From NCBI RefSeq assembly GCF_000143415.4, contig NW_003314298.1, positions 1,412,978 to 1,476,977 of the forward strand: a stretch of 64,000 nt of DNA, written 5' to 3'. Source of the DNA: Selaginella moellendorffii (taxonomy: Eukaryota; Streptophyta; Lycopodiopsida; Selaginellales; Selaginellaceae). Within the stretch, counting starts at the first letter, position 1. The number at the start of each line of letters is the position of its first letter. Below the pieces are notes generated by a model. It had not been told where the DNA came from. It searched no databases and saw only the letters and a list, made by a program, of their open reading frames with translations. Of this stretch, positions 37,123 to 48,900 are shown one piece after another. A program made the position numbers and the translations under genes.

Positions 37123-38591
37123 ACATGTTTTAAATTATTATAAATGAAAATTACTTATAATGCAATCTATATCAACTGTTTTTTCTTATAATTCCTTGTA
37201 TAGACAATAGATTTTTTATTTTTTTCTTTATTTCCAGGAGGTGATCGAGACTAAGGATCTAAGTCATGAGCAATATTTCAAAATACAACTTATACTAAGC
37301 TTGTAGTGGGCATGAAAAGAAACACTAGCAATTTTGAAAAATAAGAGGGATGAAGAATTTTTGTGAGTGGAATGATATAGAGGTACTATGTGGTATGATA
37401 TGTAAATAGCTTAACAAAGTCTTAGATCTCCATAAAGAATATTTAAAATATTAAAATATTCTCATAAACTCATATAGTTGTATATAATTATGATATGTTA
37501 TTTGCATATGCTGTCACTATGAATTGTTAAAACCTTAGAGGGAGAATAGAGATAAAATACCCATTGAAGACTTTCTTATAAAATAATTGCTTCTTTTTCA
37601 AGTGGGTTAAAGGGAGAGAGATCAAATGCATGGGCAAATGACACAAGTATTAAGTATTCATAAATATGTTTTTTGTCTTGTAAAACATCCATAATAACCC
37701 TTATTCAGCTAAAGGGTTCATTGACTAAAATCTCTTATTAAACTAAAGGGAACTAACATTTTCATTTCCATGTCAATGAAGATATCAACATCTGTCAAGG
37801 TGTTAGTTCTCTTAGACTTAATAAAAGTTATTGATCAGCATTTTAAGATGTATCATGCAATAAAATTTAAATATATTACCACTTTTCTCCTTGGATTAAA
37901 GAGAGAGAGTTAAAATATATTACAATTATAAACAGTTGCTAACAAGTAGAGACAATACATGTTTGTTGTGAAATCCTTCACAAACCACTCATAGGGCATT
38001 ATCCTTGACATTAATTCGTGATCAATAAACACTTTTTCTTTGCCATCTCAATCAAATTAAATCTTGCTTTAAAAAACAAGGACAAACTATAACCTTGGTT
38101 TGGATTCTTGAGCTTCGGATTGTCATGTTAGTGACCTATATTATCATGGATCTAAACTCAAAAATTATGGCCAAAAGAAAAAAAATGACACAATTTTCAT
38201 CACACTTACCAATGTGTTTCCTTGATGACTGACCTAGCTAAGTGATGGTGTTACCACCAAATGTTGCTATTGAATCTCAATAAAAAGCCAAAGAGTTTCA
38301 AGGTATACTTAATTCATTTATCTATGGTATTCTTCCATTTGCTTAACCTCTTCTTTCTTATCAATTATAGATTCTTTCTCGCTTTGTTCACATTAATAAG
38401 GATATCAGCAAGAGATTACATTGGGACATCACCCCTCCACTATTCTGAAAGACTAATGCTGGAGAAACCATAATAAGAAAAGTGACTAACTTACTCACAA
38501 ATTTTATAAATTATATAAATATCATAAACCATTAGATGGTAGAATAAGTTAGAATATATTTTATTCAGAAAATTTAAATGAATATTAACTG
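37123..38591. other. AT-rich non-coding DNA
   Basis: About 1.5 kb, strongly AT-rich. Read on both strands; no recognisable coding sequence. May be further decayed transposon, but nothing was identified. Confidence 0.6.
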
Positions 38592-38781
38592 TGGTGAGTG
38601 TATGAAATACAAAAATGGAATACAGAAATGTTAATCCAAAAGTCTTAATTTATATACAGGAGCAAGTGGTCATCACTTCAGGTCTAATTATGCCATATAC
38701 TAATATTGGGATTTTGATACTCACTAATTTGATCAGATATCAAAATCACAATATTAATTTATGGCATAACTAGACCTCACA
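38592..38781 (-). repeat. Solo gypsy LTR with internal hairpin
   Basis: Third member of the LTR family: same left end (GTGAGTGTATG), middle (ATTTATATACAGGAGCAAGTGGT) and right end (TAGACCTCACA), with no internal region attached. Within it, 38680-38719 and 38738-38777 form a roughly 40-bp imperfect inverted repeat, both arms beginning AGGTCTA.TTATGCCATA when read inwards. The two full LTRs lack the first arm. Confidence 0.85.
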
Positions 38782-38970
38782 CCCCTGTTCAAATATTCAA
38801 ATATATTCTATGTATATCCATTGGTTAATTCCTAAACAATCAAAAGAAGAAAATGTATTAAACAATGCACATGTTTCTTATAAACTCTTTTATTTTAGTT
38901 GGACTGTTTGGTGTCTAAACAAAATAAAACAAAGCAAATTATTGGAATGTACACCTTTTACCTTTTACGC

Positions 38971-39531
38971 CTAGAGAACGACTTCCCTATTGAAAATCCA
39001 GCTAAACGTTCTAGTCTTGGGGCCCTTCTTCACCCTGCTCTGAGCTCGCTCCTCCAGTCTCAAGATCTGAGGAGGGAGACCACACACAAATTCCTGGGCC
39101 TTTTGCGCACGAGCAGACAATCCAGTGATGGACTCGACATTCCATCTCTTGACCAAGTGCTCCAGAATTCCTGCGTAATCCTTGGCAGTGGACACCCCCG
39201 TCCTCTGTGCCACCAAAGAGAAGTGCTCAAACAGGTTCTTGTCCTAACCGTTGTACATGAGATGAGCCGGCATGGAGATCTTCCTCATCATGTCCTCCAG
39301 CCCCAGCATTGCGCCCTCCGGATCGATCTCAAACAGCTTCTCCACGATCCTGGTGCAAGCATTCTCGTGCCGCTTTTCGTTGGATGCGATGAGGCCGCAA
39401 ACAGTCGCGAGCTTGTGGTCTCCGTGCTCCTTGGCGTGGCGAGCAGTGTTGCCGTGAGAGATGGCAGTGGCTCGCTCCTGGAAGGACGTGTAGATGAACC
39501 TGTGATATGGATTGTTTTCGGTCTGGGGATC
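38971..39531 (-). pseudogene. Stearoyl-ACP desaturase exon 3 pseudogene
   Basis: Minus-strand copy of exon 3 of the desaturase gene at 29899-30462, from its first codon DPQTENNPY to the final stop, including an acceptor-like CTTCCAG just upstream. Exons 1 and 2, the transit peptide and the first diiron motif are absent. Defects: TAG at 39244-39246 in place of a Gln codon after MYNG, a 3-bp loss in MMRK(K)IS, and DEKRHE changed to NEKRHE. It is joined on its 5' side to the repeated block starting at 39540. Confidence 0.94.
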
Positions 39532-39539
39532 CTGGAAGG

Positions 39540-40370
39540 TGAAAGTTCTCACAAAGCCTCGAGAGCCGCTCCCCATCACCACTATCAAAGAATTCCAGTA
39601 TCAAACACAACCTTGGAGTTCTCACACTTGGGACATTTCTACGAGACGAAGAGGTTTGGTCCAATACACCGCCGTTGGCCCGATCCAAGCAATCCATCCT
39701 CGAGAGAGAGCTGCCAGAGCGGCACAAGCCTTCAAGGCATTTGGCTTGAATCCCCAGCACTTCATCGTGGAGTAGAGATCCGTTTTCTTGGACTTGGAGA
39801 AGAGAGACCTTGTAAGAACAACAAAAGAGCAGGCTTCTTTAGATTTTTGGACATTTGTGGAGGCCGCCACGGTAGCCTGGTAGAGGCGCTCGCCGAGTAC
39901 CTCCACCAGCGCGGCAGCCCCCTCTTGCAAATTACCCACGAGTCCCATTTGGAGGCGCCGCCTCCAAAGGAAAACGCCCGAGCCAGGATGTCCCCAGGTC
40001 GGGCCGGACTTTGTCCGGTGGGCTGCTGGAGGCGTGGGAAATCTAGTCGAGCTCTTCGCCTTCTTGCGGCAAAGAGGAGAAAGAGAGCACCCAAGCAAGA
40101 AAAACCAAGCTCCACAGCAAAACAATCAAGCAAGCAAAGGAGAGATGCGATCACTCACCATGGGCGCCATCCAGATCCAGCTCCATCTACGCCACAAGCG
40201 ACAGAAATCGTTAGAAGGAAGAAGCGGGCACACAGGCAAGCAATCCTCCCGAGCTCAACCGCCAGAGGCCCCCAAAGAAAAGCCCTATCGCCGCAGGTCT
40301 TGCATTTATATACTCCACGGACTGCGAATATTTCATTCGGCCGGATTGGAATATACCAGTTAAAAACCTA
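39540..40370. repeat. Duplicated block, copy 2
   Basis: Direct repeat of 31975-32745. Compared with copy 1 it contains extra sequence around 39640-39790, including minus-strand codons KCWGFKPNALKACAALAALS, which resemble lycophyte PPR repeats. It keeps the minus-strand TATATAAA box near 40305. The long plus-strand frame through this block and the desaturase fragment is a by-product of GC-rich antisense sequence. Product not recognised. Confidence 0.8.
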
Positions 40371-40616
40371 TAGAATAATTTGCATTTGCTTATTTGGATA
40401 CTGATATTATTTTGTAATATATTATTGTTTTCCAGATATTTAATGTTTAAATAATTACAAAGATCGAATATTCAATTCGGCCGGATAATTTTTAGGGCAG
40501 TTTTAGAATTAGAATATAACACCCTTGACGTGCGTTGACGACGGTCAAAAAAATCGACCGATGGAAATAGAAAGTTCGTTGACCAAGGCCAACGACCACT
40601 TTTCCTTTTCCCCCCC
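40371..40616. other. Spacer before DCAF8-like gene
   Basis: 3' flank of the WD40 gene. Several TTGAC/GTCAA cores (W-box like) lie at about 40530-40585; with no gene starting here they have no clear meaning. Confidence 0.5.
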
Positions 40617-42681
40617 TCAACTTATGATACACTCGCGCGGACTTCCGAGGCTATCGTCCGAGCTGTCCTCGTCCGAGTTCTCCGTGGATATGAGATTGTA
40701 GTAGCCTTCTTCTTCGTTGTGCTCCTGCGCGTCGTCTTGGTTCTGCGCCTCCGGGTCGACGAATCGGGCGCTCTGGAGATGGAGAACTCGCATGATGATC
40801 TCGGGCGTGAACGGGACGTTCGACAGATCCTCGCGGCTTCGCTTGTTCCTCTCCATGATCTGCACGAAGTTAAAGACAATGGTGGAGAGAAGACTCACTC
40901 GAAAACAGGAGAACTTACCTTGTCAGCATTTGGAGGAAATGGTTCTCGATCCACGCTGGTTGGAGCCCAGAGCTTGATCGTCTTGTCCATTCCGCTCGTC
41001 GCCAGGAACGCGGTGTGAGGATGAGGCTCGAGGCAATTCACGACCCGCCTGTCTCCCTTGAGCATCGTCACGAGAGCTCCTCCACGCTTCTTCCAGATGA
41101 AAATGTGACCACAGTCGGAGCCGCTCATCACGTACTCGCTGTTCGGCCCGTAGAAGTTGACGCCCTTCACCGTCTGTGCGTTCCTGTGGCCCCTGTAAAC
41201 TTGCGGAGATCTTCCATCGTCGGCGGCGCTCGACTTCTCCTTGTCGTCGTCCATGTCGCCACTTTGATCTTCGTCTTCCGCGTCGTCGTCTCCATCCTTC
41301 TTCCTGATGCTTGTGTCGATCTCGTCGTCGCAGTCGGGGGTGTCGGAGTTTACTTCTTCGTCCGACGCCGAGTCGTCGTCGGGCCTCGTCTGATCCTGGA
41401 CTTCCATGTCCCTCTGGAAGAGGTAGATGTGCTCGTCGCTGTATGAGACGAGGAGCTCCTCTTGGTGAGAGTAAGCGACGCAGGTGATGTGTATGTGCGG
41501 GAAGCCGATGAGGTGTTTTGGAGTGTAGAGGCTGACTGGTGTGTCGTCACCGATCTTTCTCAGGTCGTAAACTCGGGCGTAGACGTCGTCGCCACCGACA
41601 GCGAGATAGTTTGGATTCCGGGGATTGATGACGATTGAATTCAGGCGGACAAGCGGGCCTCTGGATTTGAAGCGGTTCTGACAGCTTAGAAGCTTTGTCC
41701 GCCTGTTGTCTCGCAGATCAAACTAGAAAACAAACACACTACGTATCAAAACCAGGGAAAGACTCCAAGGATTCGCTTACATGTAGGACAATACCATCTT
41801 CTCCACAGCTGAAGAACGTTCGAGGACTTCCTGGCTCGACCGCAAGCTTGTGAGCAGGACCTCTGTGCTTGGCTAGTTTCTTAGTCTCAACTCTTCCATC
41901 CTCGGAGATCAAAGCATGACGCACCTACAAAAAGTTGGAAAGATTAGATTTTTTGTTCTAGGTGGTAGTTTGGTTGACGAAACACGATCAGGGAGAGAAC
42001 TTAACGAAAATGGAAGGAATGAACGACTTACTTGTCCATCAGCAGCACAGCTGACAACACTGCGATCATCCGAGAAAGGCATAATTCTCGCTTGGAAAAC
42101 ATTCTGCTCGTGACCCGAGTGATAGATGAGCTTCTTTCGTCCGGCCATCCAGTCCCAGAAGATGATCTGCTTGTCATCCGAGCCGGACACCAATCGATCG
42201 CCGGAGGGATTGAAGTGAACAGTGTTAACGCATCCTCGATGCCCAGAAAGTCTGCGAAACTCCTTAAGTCGTTGTACCATGTCCTGGGAAAAGGAGAAGA
42301 GAAAAACGAAAAGTCAAGTTCCGACCAAAAAAATTTGATCATTCCCCAAGAGCGCAGAAAAGAATGAAGGAAAGAAATCCTGGAAAGATGAAGAAGAGGA
42401 AGAAATTTAAATCCAAGGAACTCCATATCTCCAAAAACGAAGAGCATTGTAAGAAAGCACGAAAAAGAGAATGGGAATCCATGCAAGGAGGAAGCCACCA
42501 GACCTAAGGAGATGAAAACCCAGGCGATCGCTACACGCACCTCACAGCCGCCGATTCGATGCGCGTAGAGCGACGGCCGCAAGCTGCCGATCTCGCGCTT
42601 GTAGAGCTCGAAGTGCCTACATTTGTAGAGCTCCAGAGCTGGAGTGGAGCTCCGCGAAGCCGAAGCGCCATCGCAGTCCAT
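40617..42681 (-). CDS. DCAF8: WD40 protein, DCAF8/WDR42A-like (CUL4-DDB1 substrate receptor)
   Basis: WD40 propeller related to DDB1- and CUL4-associated factor 8, a presumed receptor of CRL4 ubiquitin ligases. Five exons: 42541-42681, 42032-42283, 41781-41924, 40919-41722 and 40617-40859, giving about 527 aa. ATG 42681; codons upstream are open but have no ATG. Repeats start LSGHRGCVNTVHFNPSGDRL VSGSDDKQIIFWD, then HKLAVEPGSPRTFFSCGEDG and ISPRNPNY-type plant DCAF8 text. A long acidic loop (SDEEVNSDTPDCDDEIDTS ... DDDAEDEDQSGDMDDDKE) interrupts the propeller before VKGVNFYGPNSEYVMSGSDC, GHIFIWKK and SGMDKTIKLWAP. The C-terminus is acidic. Head-to-head with TAF11. CRL4 membership is inferred from the family. 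Confidence 0.9.
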
Positions 42682-42812
42682 CGTAGCGCGCTCGCTCGCA
42701 GCTCTCGTCTCCCGGCTAGGGATTTTCACGGGACGTCTCCCATGATACCGCGATTCTACTTAGGTCACAAAAGATTCACTGGAAGAGGAAGAGGAATTTA
42801 GGGTTTATAGGG
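42682..42812. promoter_or_regulatory. Bidirectional promoter between DCAF8-like gene and TAF11
   Basis: 131 bp between divergent start codons. Contains TTTAGGGTTTATAG at 42798-42811, a telo-box motif touching the TAF11 ATG. Confidence 0.6.
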
Positions 42813-43532
42813 ATGGATGGGGGCGATGGCGACGACGATTTCCCGCTACTCTCTGGATCCGACGAGGACGAGCCCGTGAGGAATCCAGACGAAGACGCCG
42901 AGGCGCAGGGAGAGGCGGAGGATGGAGAGGCGGAGGGCGAGGCGGCGGCGGAGGTGGAGGCCGAGGAGGATGAAGATCAGCAGCAGCAGGTCGAGGTCGA
43001 GAAGCCACGGCAGCAGCCGATCGTGGACACGGATAGAATCCAGTGAGTAGATCGAAATATCTCTCCTCCAGTTCTAAATTCTTCTCTTTTGTGTGTTCTA
43101 GGGAAGCTATGGGAAGATTTACTGCAGATCAGCTAGATCGGTATGAGCACTACCGGCGGTCGGGCTTTCCCAAGACGCAAATGCGTAGAGTGAGTGGTTC
43201 CTTTGCTTCTCTTCGTGATTTCGCTGAATTTTTCTTTCTTTTGATCTTTCTCAGCTTGTCCAAAACGTAGCAGGGTGTTCTATATCAGTGCCAATGTCGA
43301 TCGTTATGTCTGGTCTCGCGAAGATGTTCGTGGGTGATGTTATCGAAACGGGTAAAAGTCCAAGAGCGCGTTCTTTTTTTTTTTCTAACTTCGTGGTCTC
43401 GCAGCTCGAATCATAATGTCCGAGCAACAGGAAGAGGGACCGATCCGACCCCGTCATCTCCGCCAAGCGTACCGGCGACTGAAGCTAGAGGGGAAGCTTC
43501 CGATTCGATCCAGACCAAGCCTTTTTCGCTAG
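42813..43532 (+). CDS. TAF11: TFIID subunit TAF11 (hTAFII28-like histone fold)
   Basis: Subunit of the general transcription factor TFIID; its histone fold pairs with TAF13. Four exons: 42813-43042, 43102-43189, 43255-43351 and 43405-43532, about 180 aa. The N-terminal 75 residues are extremely acidic and repetitive (EAQGEAEDGEAEGEAAAEVE). The conserved C-terminal domain begins FTADQLDRYEHYRRSGFPKT and continues LVQNVAGCSISVPMSIVMSG, AKMFVGDVIETARIIM, PIRPRHLRQAYRRLKLEGKL. Length and domain position match plant TAF11. Ends 53 bp before the convergent PPR gene's stop. Confidence 0.95.
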
Positions 43533-43584
43533 AACAAGAAAACTCGAGATGTCAGCTGCAAAGGCTCTACGAAACTTGGTATGT

Positions 43585-45294
43585 CTAAGTCGCTTTCGAT
43601 TTCTCTCTAGGTACTTTTTCGCCGTAGAGGTTTGACAAAAGAACGTGTGATGTTGAATTCTCAGGGTCTCCATCGTACAAATGCGAAGCCGCCACTTTCG
43701 CTCGCTGGAAATCTCGATGAGTTTTACACCCGGCAAGAAGAGCTCCCCAGGTGATCTCGTCAGGGACAAAGGGCATTTGGTTTATGAGCTCCTCGGCCCT
43801 GTCAAGCTGCCCAGCTCTCGCGAGAAGATCCACCATGCAAGAGAAGTGTTCTATCCCGGGTCTAAGCACGGGATCCTCGCTCATCAGCAAGAAGTAAGAC
43901 CATCCTTGTTCCAATCGGCCTCCATGACAACAGGCTATTAAAACTCCGAGGTATGAGATCTCGTTTGGTTTGCAGGAGTCCAGGAACATCAGCCCAAAAC
44001 ACTCGATCGCTTCTTTGTCATGTCCAGATTGAGCGTTTGCTACGATCAAAGTCGTGAAAGTTATAGTGTTTCTCTCAGGAGATTGATAGAACATCTTTCT
44101 TGCTTTGGCTGTAAGACCTTTGTGAGCATATGCTCCAATGATAATGTTGTAAGAGACAACGTTCCTCTCGGGCATATTCTCGAACGTAAGCCTCGCATCT
44201 AGAAGATGCCCGTTCTGGGTATATGCCGTTAGTAGGCTTGTCCACGTTACAATGTCGTGAAGAGGCATCTTGTCAAACGTTGCTTTAACCTCGTTTAGCT
44301 GGGCGTGTTCACCAAGGATAAGAATCACTGCGGTACACGTGACAACATTATACTCGGGCATCTTTCCAAAGATGCTCATTACAGCCTCTAGATTCCCATC
44401 CTCGGCATATGCCTGTAGAAGCGTATTCCACGCGACCAAAGTCTTCTCACGCATTCTATCAAATACCTCTTTTGCACCGCGTAGATTCCTGTTCACAGCG
44501 TAAGCTTGCAGCATCGCAGTCCAAGCTACCGTATTATGCTCCGGCATATTCTCAAACATTCTTCTTGCTACCACAAGATCCCCTTCTTGGGCATATGCCG
44601 AGAGCATAGCTGTCATAGATACCACGTCGTGCTCTGGAATATTTTCTCGTAAATACTCAACCCCGGAGAACTCACCACTCTCGGAATATGCCTGCAGCAT
44701 CGTAGAGTACGTGACCACATTACGCTCGAGCATCTCGTCAAACATTCTCTTGACCACGTCCAGATACCCTTCCCGGGCATATGCCATAAGCAGGGTATTC
44801 CACGTCACGAGATTCCACTCGGGCATCCGGTCAAACACCGACTTGGCACCGGCGAGATTCCGATGCTGGGCATATGCCTGCACCATCGCCGTCCACGTCA
44901 CGATATTCCGGTCGGGCATCAGGTCAAAGATTCCCTTCGCATCGTCCAGATTCCCGCGGCGGCCGTACGCCGTGAGCATCAGCGTCCACAGCACGACATC
45001 CGGGCCGTCCATTCTGTCAAAGAGCTCCCGCGCTTGATCCAGATGCCCGTTCTGGGCAAATGCTGTCACCATGATGTTCCACGAGAAATAGTTTGGATCT
45101 TTGAGGTTATCGAAGATCTGCTTGGCGTGGAACACTTGCCCGCACCTTCCGTACATCTCGATCAAGAGATTCAAGAGCAGCGTGTTCTGGCCGTGCTGCC
45201 CTTTACGAATCGCTTCGTGTAGCTCGCGGCCCCGGGCGAGATTTCTAGATTCGCCACTGGATCGGACGAGCGAAGCTAGAGATTTCACGTCCAT
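43585..45294 (-). CDS. PPR protein (PLS-type, intronless)
   Basis: 569-aa pentatricopeptide repeat protein, probably an organelle RNA-binding factor. ATG 45292-45294 starts [13 protein letters not shown]; upstream open codons lack ATG. About 13 consecutive repeats of about 31 residues, many nearly identical in form: [60 protein letters not shown]. The C-terminal part is the usual ...[47 protein letters not shown], then stops after PREKSKAT, so the E motif is cut short and no DYW domain is present. No clear transit peptide was judged. The regular short-repeat design (WTAM/WNTL with no L-motif) resembles lycophyte PPR expansions. Confidence 0.92.
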   Translation of the reverse strand: MDVKSLASLVRSSGESRNLARGRELHEAIRKGQHGQNTLLLNLLIEMYGRCGQVFHAKQIFDNLKDPNYFSWNIMVTAFAQNGHLDQARELFDRMDGPDVVLWTLMLTAYGRRGNLDDAKGIFDLMPDRNIVTWTAMVQAYAQHRNLAGAKSVFDRMPEWNLVTWNTLLMAYAREGYLDVVKRMFDEMLERNVVTYSTMLQAYSESGEFSGVEYLRENIPEHDVVSMTAMLSAYAQEGDLVVARRMFENMPEHNTVAWTAMLQAYAVNRNLRGAKEVFDRMREKTLVAWNTLLQAYAEDGNLEAVMSIFGKMPEYNVVTCTAVILILGEHAQLNEVKATFDKMPLHDIVTWTSLLTAYTQNGHLLDARLTFENMPERNVVSYNIIIGAYAHKGLTAKARKMFYQSPERNTITFTTLIVANAQSGHDKEAIECFGLMFLDSCKPNEISYLGVLIACCHGGRLEQGWSYFLLMSEDPVLRPGIEHFSCMVDLLARAGQLDRAEELINQMPFVPDEITWGALLAGCKTHRDFQRAKVAASHLYDGDPENSTSHVLLSNLYGEKVPREKSKAT

Positions 45295-45394
45295 TCCATC
45301 AAGATGTTTAGAGAAAACCAAAAAATAGTTCGACTATTAAGGAGAACACTCCACGCATTTGTACTGCCCTGTACAAAAAGCCCAAGCTTGATCT

Positions 45395-45698
45395 TCATTG
45401 GAATCCCCCGGCGCCGCCGCGGAGCGCGAGAACGAGATGGAGCACGGATCCGCCCTCGATGTTGTAATCGCGCGCGGTTTTGTCGTCGTTCATCTGCTTC
45501 CCGGCAAAGATCAGCCTGCAAGAACAAAGAGTCATTCCATCTCTCCCAGAAGAAACAAGAGATTTCTTTCGCTTGCCTCTGCTGGACGGGAGGAATCCCT
45601 TCCTTCTCCTCGACGCGCTCCTTGATGCGCTCGATCGTGTCATTGGGCTCGATGTCGATCTCGATTTCCTTGCCTGTGAGTGTCTTCACCTTGATCAT
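45395..45698 (-). CDS. RUB1: NEDD8/RUB ubiquitin-like modifier
   Basis: Ubiquitin-like protein conjugated to cullins, which activates cullin-RING ligases. Exons 45577-45698 and 45395-45515 encode about 80 aa: [68 protein letters not shown], then a five-residue tail AGGFQ that must be cut to expose the conjugating Gly-Gly. NEDD8-specific features such as ALRGG (rather than RLRGG) are present. Unlike Arabidopsis RUB1/RUB2 it is a single unit, not fused to ubiquitin. An upstream in-frame ATG at 45735-45737 would add [13 protein letters not shown]; the family start at 45698 is preferred. The intron uses a GC-AG pair. Confidence 0.94.
45516..45576 (-). other. GC-AG intron in NEDD8/RUB
   Basis: 61-bp intron whose donor is AG|GCAAGC and acceptor TTGCAG|G. 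Only this pair joins [11 protein letters not shown] in frame; no GT donor fits. GC-AG is the commonest non-canonical class. Confidence 0.88.
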
Positions 45699-45737
45699 GG
45701 TGCCGCCCAGCAGCCGGAAGAAGCCATGCTTGCCCAT

Positions 45738-45969
45738 CGGAGCTCCCCCCAGTCCAGCAGCCCTAACCCTAGGCCTTTAAAACTGTACGGAAAACTTTAG
45801 GACTGAGAACTTTGCATGGGACACATGGCATCCAACGGCTCAGATTGGTCAGATTAGGGTTTAGGGTTATGGAAGGTTACTTGTTCTTCCCTCTCTCTCT
45901 CTGTTATCTGGCTGTTTGATCGATCGATCGATCGATTCGAGCGATTTGTGAGGACGCAGCGCTCAATCA
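45738..45969. promoter_or_regulatory. Divergent promoter region of NEDD8 and TPS1
   Basis: About 230-270 bp between the two starts. Telo-box repeats occur at 45761-45772 (CCCTAACCCTAG) near NEDD8 and at 45855-45868 (TAGGGTTTAGGGTT) on the TPS1 side, followed by CT and GATC runs (about 45890-45936) in the probable TPS1 leader. Confidence 0.6.
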
Positions 45970-48900
45970 ATGGTACATTTTATCACTGATCCAGCAGGGG
46001 AGGAAGAGGATAGCAAGAATTCAAGCATGCAGGAAAGATCTAGTTTAAAAATGTATGGATCGGAGGAAGAGGAGGACGATCCAGTGGCATCCCAGGCAGG
46101 GCCGCTGCTCGGCGAGGAGGGATACCACGATCACAGCGTTTCTTCGTCCAAGCTCGGGTCTGGATCGCCGGTTTTCTCATCGCGGGTGGGGAGATTGCTC
46201 CGCGAGAGGCAGCTCCGGAGGGGCGAGAGCGGCGCCGGCGATATCGATGGGATTGGGGGCTCGGAGGGGATCATCAAGGACGAGCAGAGGCAAAGGCTTC
46301 TCGTCGTGGCGAATCGCTTGCCAGTGTCGGCTATCCGGCGTAGTGAGAATGCGTGGGCCTTGGAGCTCAGTGCTGGTGGGCTTGTTAGTGCGCTACTTGG
46401 TACGTGTTTTTTTCCTCCTCGTTTTTCTTTTCTTCCCGGAGCTCTAGCTTGCTTTCTTTGATCTTGCATCTTTGATCCTCGCAGGAGTGAAGCAATTCGA
46501 AACGACGTGGATCGGCTGGGCTGGTGTCAATGTCCAGGACGACGTAGGAAAAGAATCTCTTTCGAGAGCTCTCGGGGAGGAGGTAAAAGCGTGCTTTGTT
46601 CGAGTGCTCCTTTTGTTCTTGAGCTCATCGTTTGTGAATTTTTTGCCTGTTTCTTCCAGGGGTTTGTGCCGGTCTTTCTCGACGAACAGACTGTTGATCT
46701 CTACTACAATGGCTACTGTAACAACGTTCTCTGGCCGCTTTTCCATTACATTGGACTCACCCAGGACGATAGGCTGGCTGCGACTCGTGGTCTCGAGGCC
46801 CAGTTTAATGCGTACAAGCGCGCAAACTCGATTTTTGCGCAGGTTGTTCTCTCGCATTATCAGAAAGGGGACGTCGTCTGGTGTCACGACTACCATCTGA
46901 TGTTTCTGCCGAGGTTTCTCAAAGAAGCCAAGAGTGAGATGAAAGTTGGATGGTTCTTGCATACGCCGTTTCCGTCGTCGGAGATTTACAGGACTTTGCC
47001 GCAGCGGTCGGAGCTGTTGCAAGCCGTGTTGAAAGCCGATTTGATCGGGTATGTGTTTATGTTATCCAGGACTAGGGGTAGCTGATGGTTCGCAGGTTTC
47101 ATACATATGACTATGCGAGACACTTTGTCAGTGCATGCACACGTATTTTGGGCTTGGAAGGGACGCCAGATGGTGTTGAAGATCAAGGAAAGCTCACTAG
47201 AGTCGCAGCTGTACGTATGAAGTTCGGCTTTTGGTCTTTGGTATGTATTGAGCTGTAGTTTTGAGCAGTTTCCAATCGGGATTGATGCGGAGCGCTTTGT
47301 GAGGGCCTTGCATACGTCTACTGTTAGAAATCATATTCAGGAGCTCTCTAGGCGATTCTCGGGACGAAAGGTACGAGGCTTTGAATGGATTGGCTTTGTG
47401 TTTCACACGTATTGTTTTGTCAGGTTATGCTGGGCGTTGATAGATTGGATATGATCAAAGGAATTCCGCAGAAGCTACTAGCGTTTGAAAAGTTTCTCGA
47501 GGACAATCCGATTTGGCACGACAAAGTCGTCATGGTTCAGATCGCGGTGCCTACTCGAACAGATGTTCATGAATGTAGATTGACTTTATCTGTCTTGCGC
47601 TTTTTAACTTCGAGACTTTTGTAGATCAGAAGCTATCGAGCCAAGTTCACGAGATTGTTGGACGTATTAATGGTCGATTCGGAACCTTGACAACAGTTCC
47701 CATCCATCATCTGGTAGACGAAGTAATTTTATTCTTATTTGGCTTTGTCAAGTTTCAAAATAGGACCGATCACTGGAGTTTTGTGAGCTATGTGCTCTGT
47801 ATGCGATTACTGGTAAGCTTTAAAACTTCGTAAGTTTCTGGTTATACTTATGCCACTATTAGACGTGTTGCTGGTAACATCTCTGCGGGACGGCATGAAT
47901 CTTGTGAGCTACGAGTATGTCGCATGCCAGGACCAGAAGAAGGGTGTTCTTGTCTTGAGCGAGGTGCTGAATTAAATTTCTTCAGATTGGAGCTTTTAAG
48001 TGATTCATGCTTGTAGTTTGCAGGTGCAGCACAATCGCTGGGTGCTGGAGCGATACTTATCAATCCTTGGAACATTGTCGAGGCGGCTTGTGCCATAGCA
48101 GATGCGTTGAACATGAGCGAGACTGAACGGCAAGAAAGACACCGTCACAACTTCATCCATGTTACATCCCATACGGCTCAGCTCTGGGCCGACACGTTTG
48201 TAAGGTAAACTCGTACTAGGTTCTTCGTATCTCAAACGCTCTCATTGTTTTCTTTCCAGTGAACTAAACGATACGGTTGTGGAGGCAGAGTTGCGCATTC
48301 TGCGTGTACCCCCACCACTGCCGGTCGAGAAAGCAATTAGCAGTTATGCTACGTCGAAGAACTGCTTGCTGATTCTAGTAAACTTGTTATGGTTTTCCAT
48401 CTTGTAATTGTGACTTACTTCGATGTTTTACTCTACTTCAGGGATTTAATGCGGCTCTCACTGCACAAGCAGACGCTCCTCGCCTTGATCGTGTTAGAGA
48501 AACTTTGCATCCTGCTTTGCACGAAACTCTTCGACATTTATGTGCGGATCCAAAGGCAACGGTTGTGATACTCAGTGGTAGCGAGCGCTCTCTTCTTGAC
48601 GAGGTCACTTCTGATTGTTTCTCGAGAATTCTGATTTTTGTCGGTAGAGTTTCAGGCTTTTGGCGATTTTAAGTTATGGCTTGCTGCGGAAAATGGCATG
48701 TTTCTCAGACACACGTCTGGTGACTGGATGACAACAATGCCCGAGCACCTCAATTTGGACTGGGTTGAGAGCGTGCAGGTACCATCAGAAGCTGGTTCTT
48801 TTTGTAGTACAGCAATGGTGGTTTTAACAAGCGCTCCAACAGCTGGTGTTCGATTATTTCAGCGAGCGCACACCGAGATCATATGTCGAAGCTCGTCAAA

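Noticed and set aside
38899-40404. 501-codon plus-strand open frame
   Set aside because: It runs antisense through the desaturase exon 3 fragment and then through the repeated block. It crosses the junction of two unrelated pieces and shows no domain; it is a by-product of GC-rich codon bias.
41015-41446. Plus-strand frame over the DCAF8-like gene
   Set aside because: Antisense of the acidic loop and WD repeats; hydrophobic valine/leucine run is the reverse of Asp/Glu codons.
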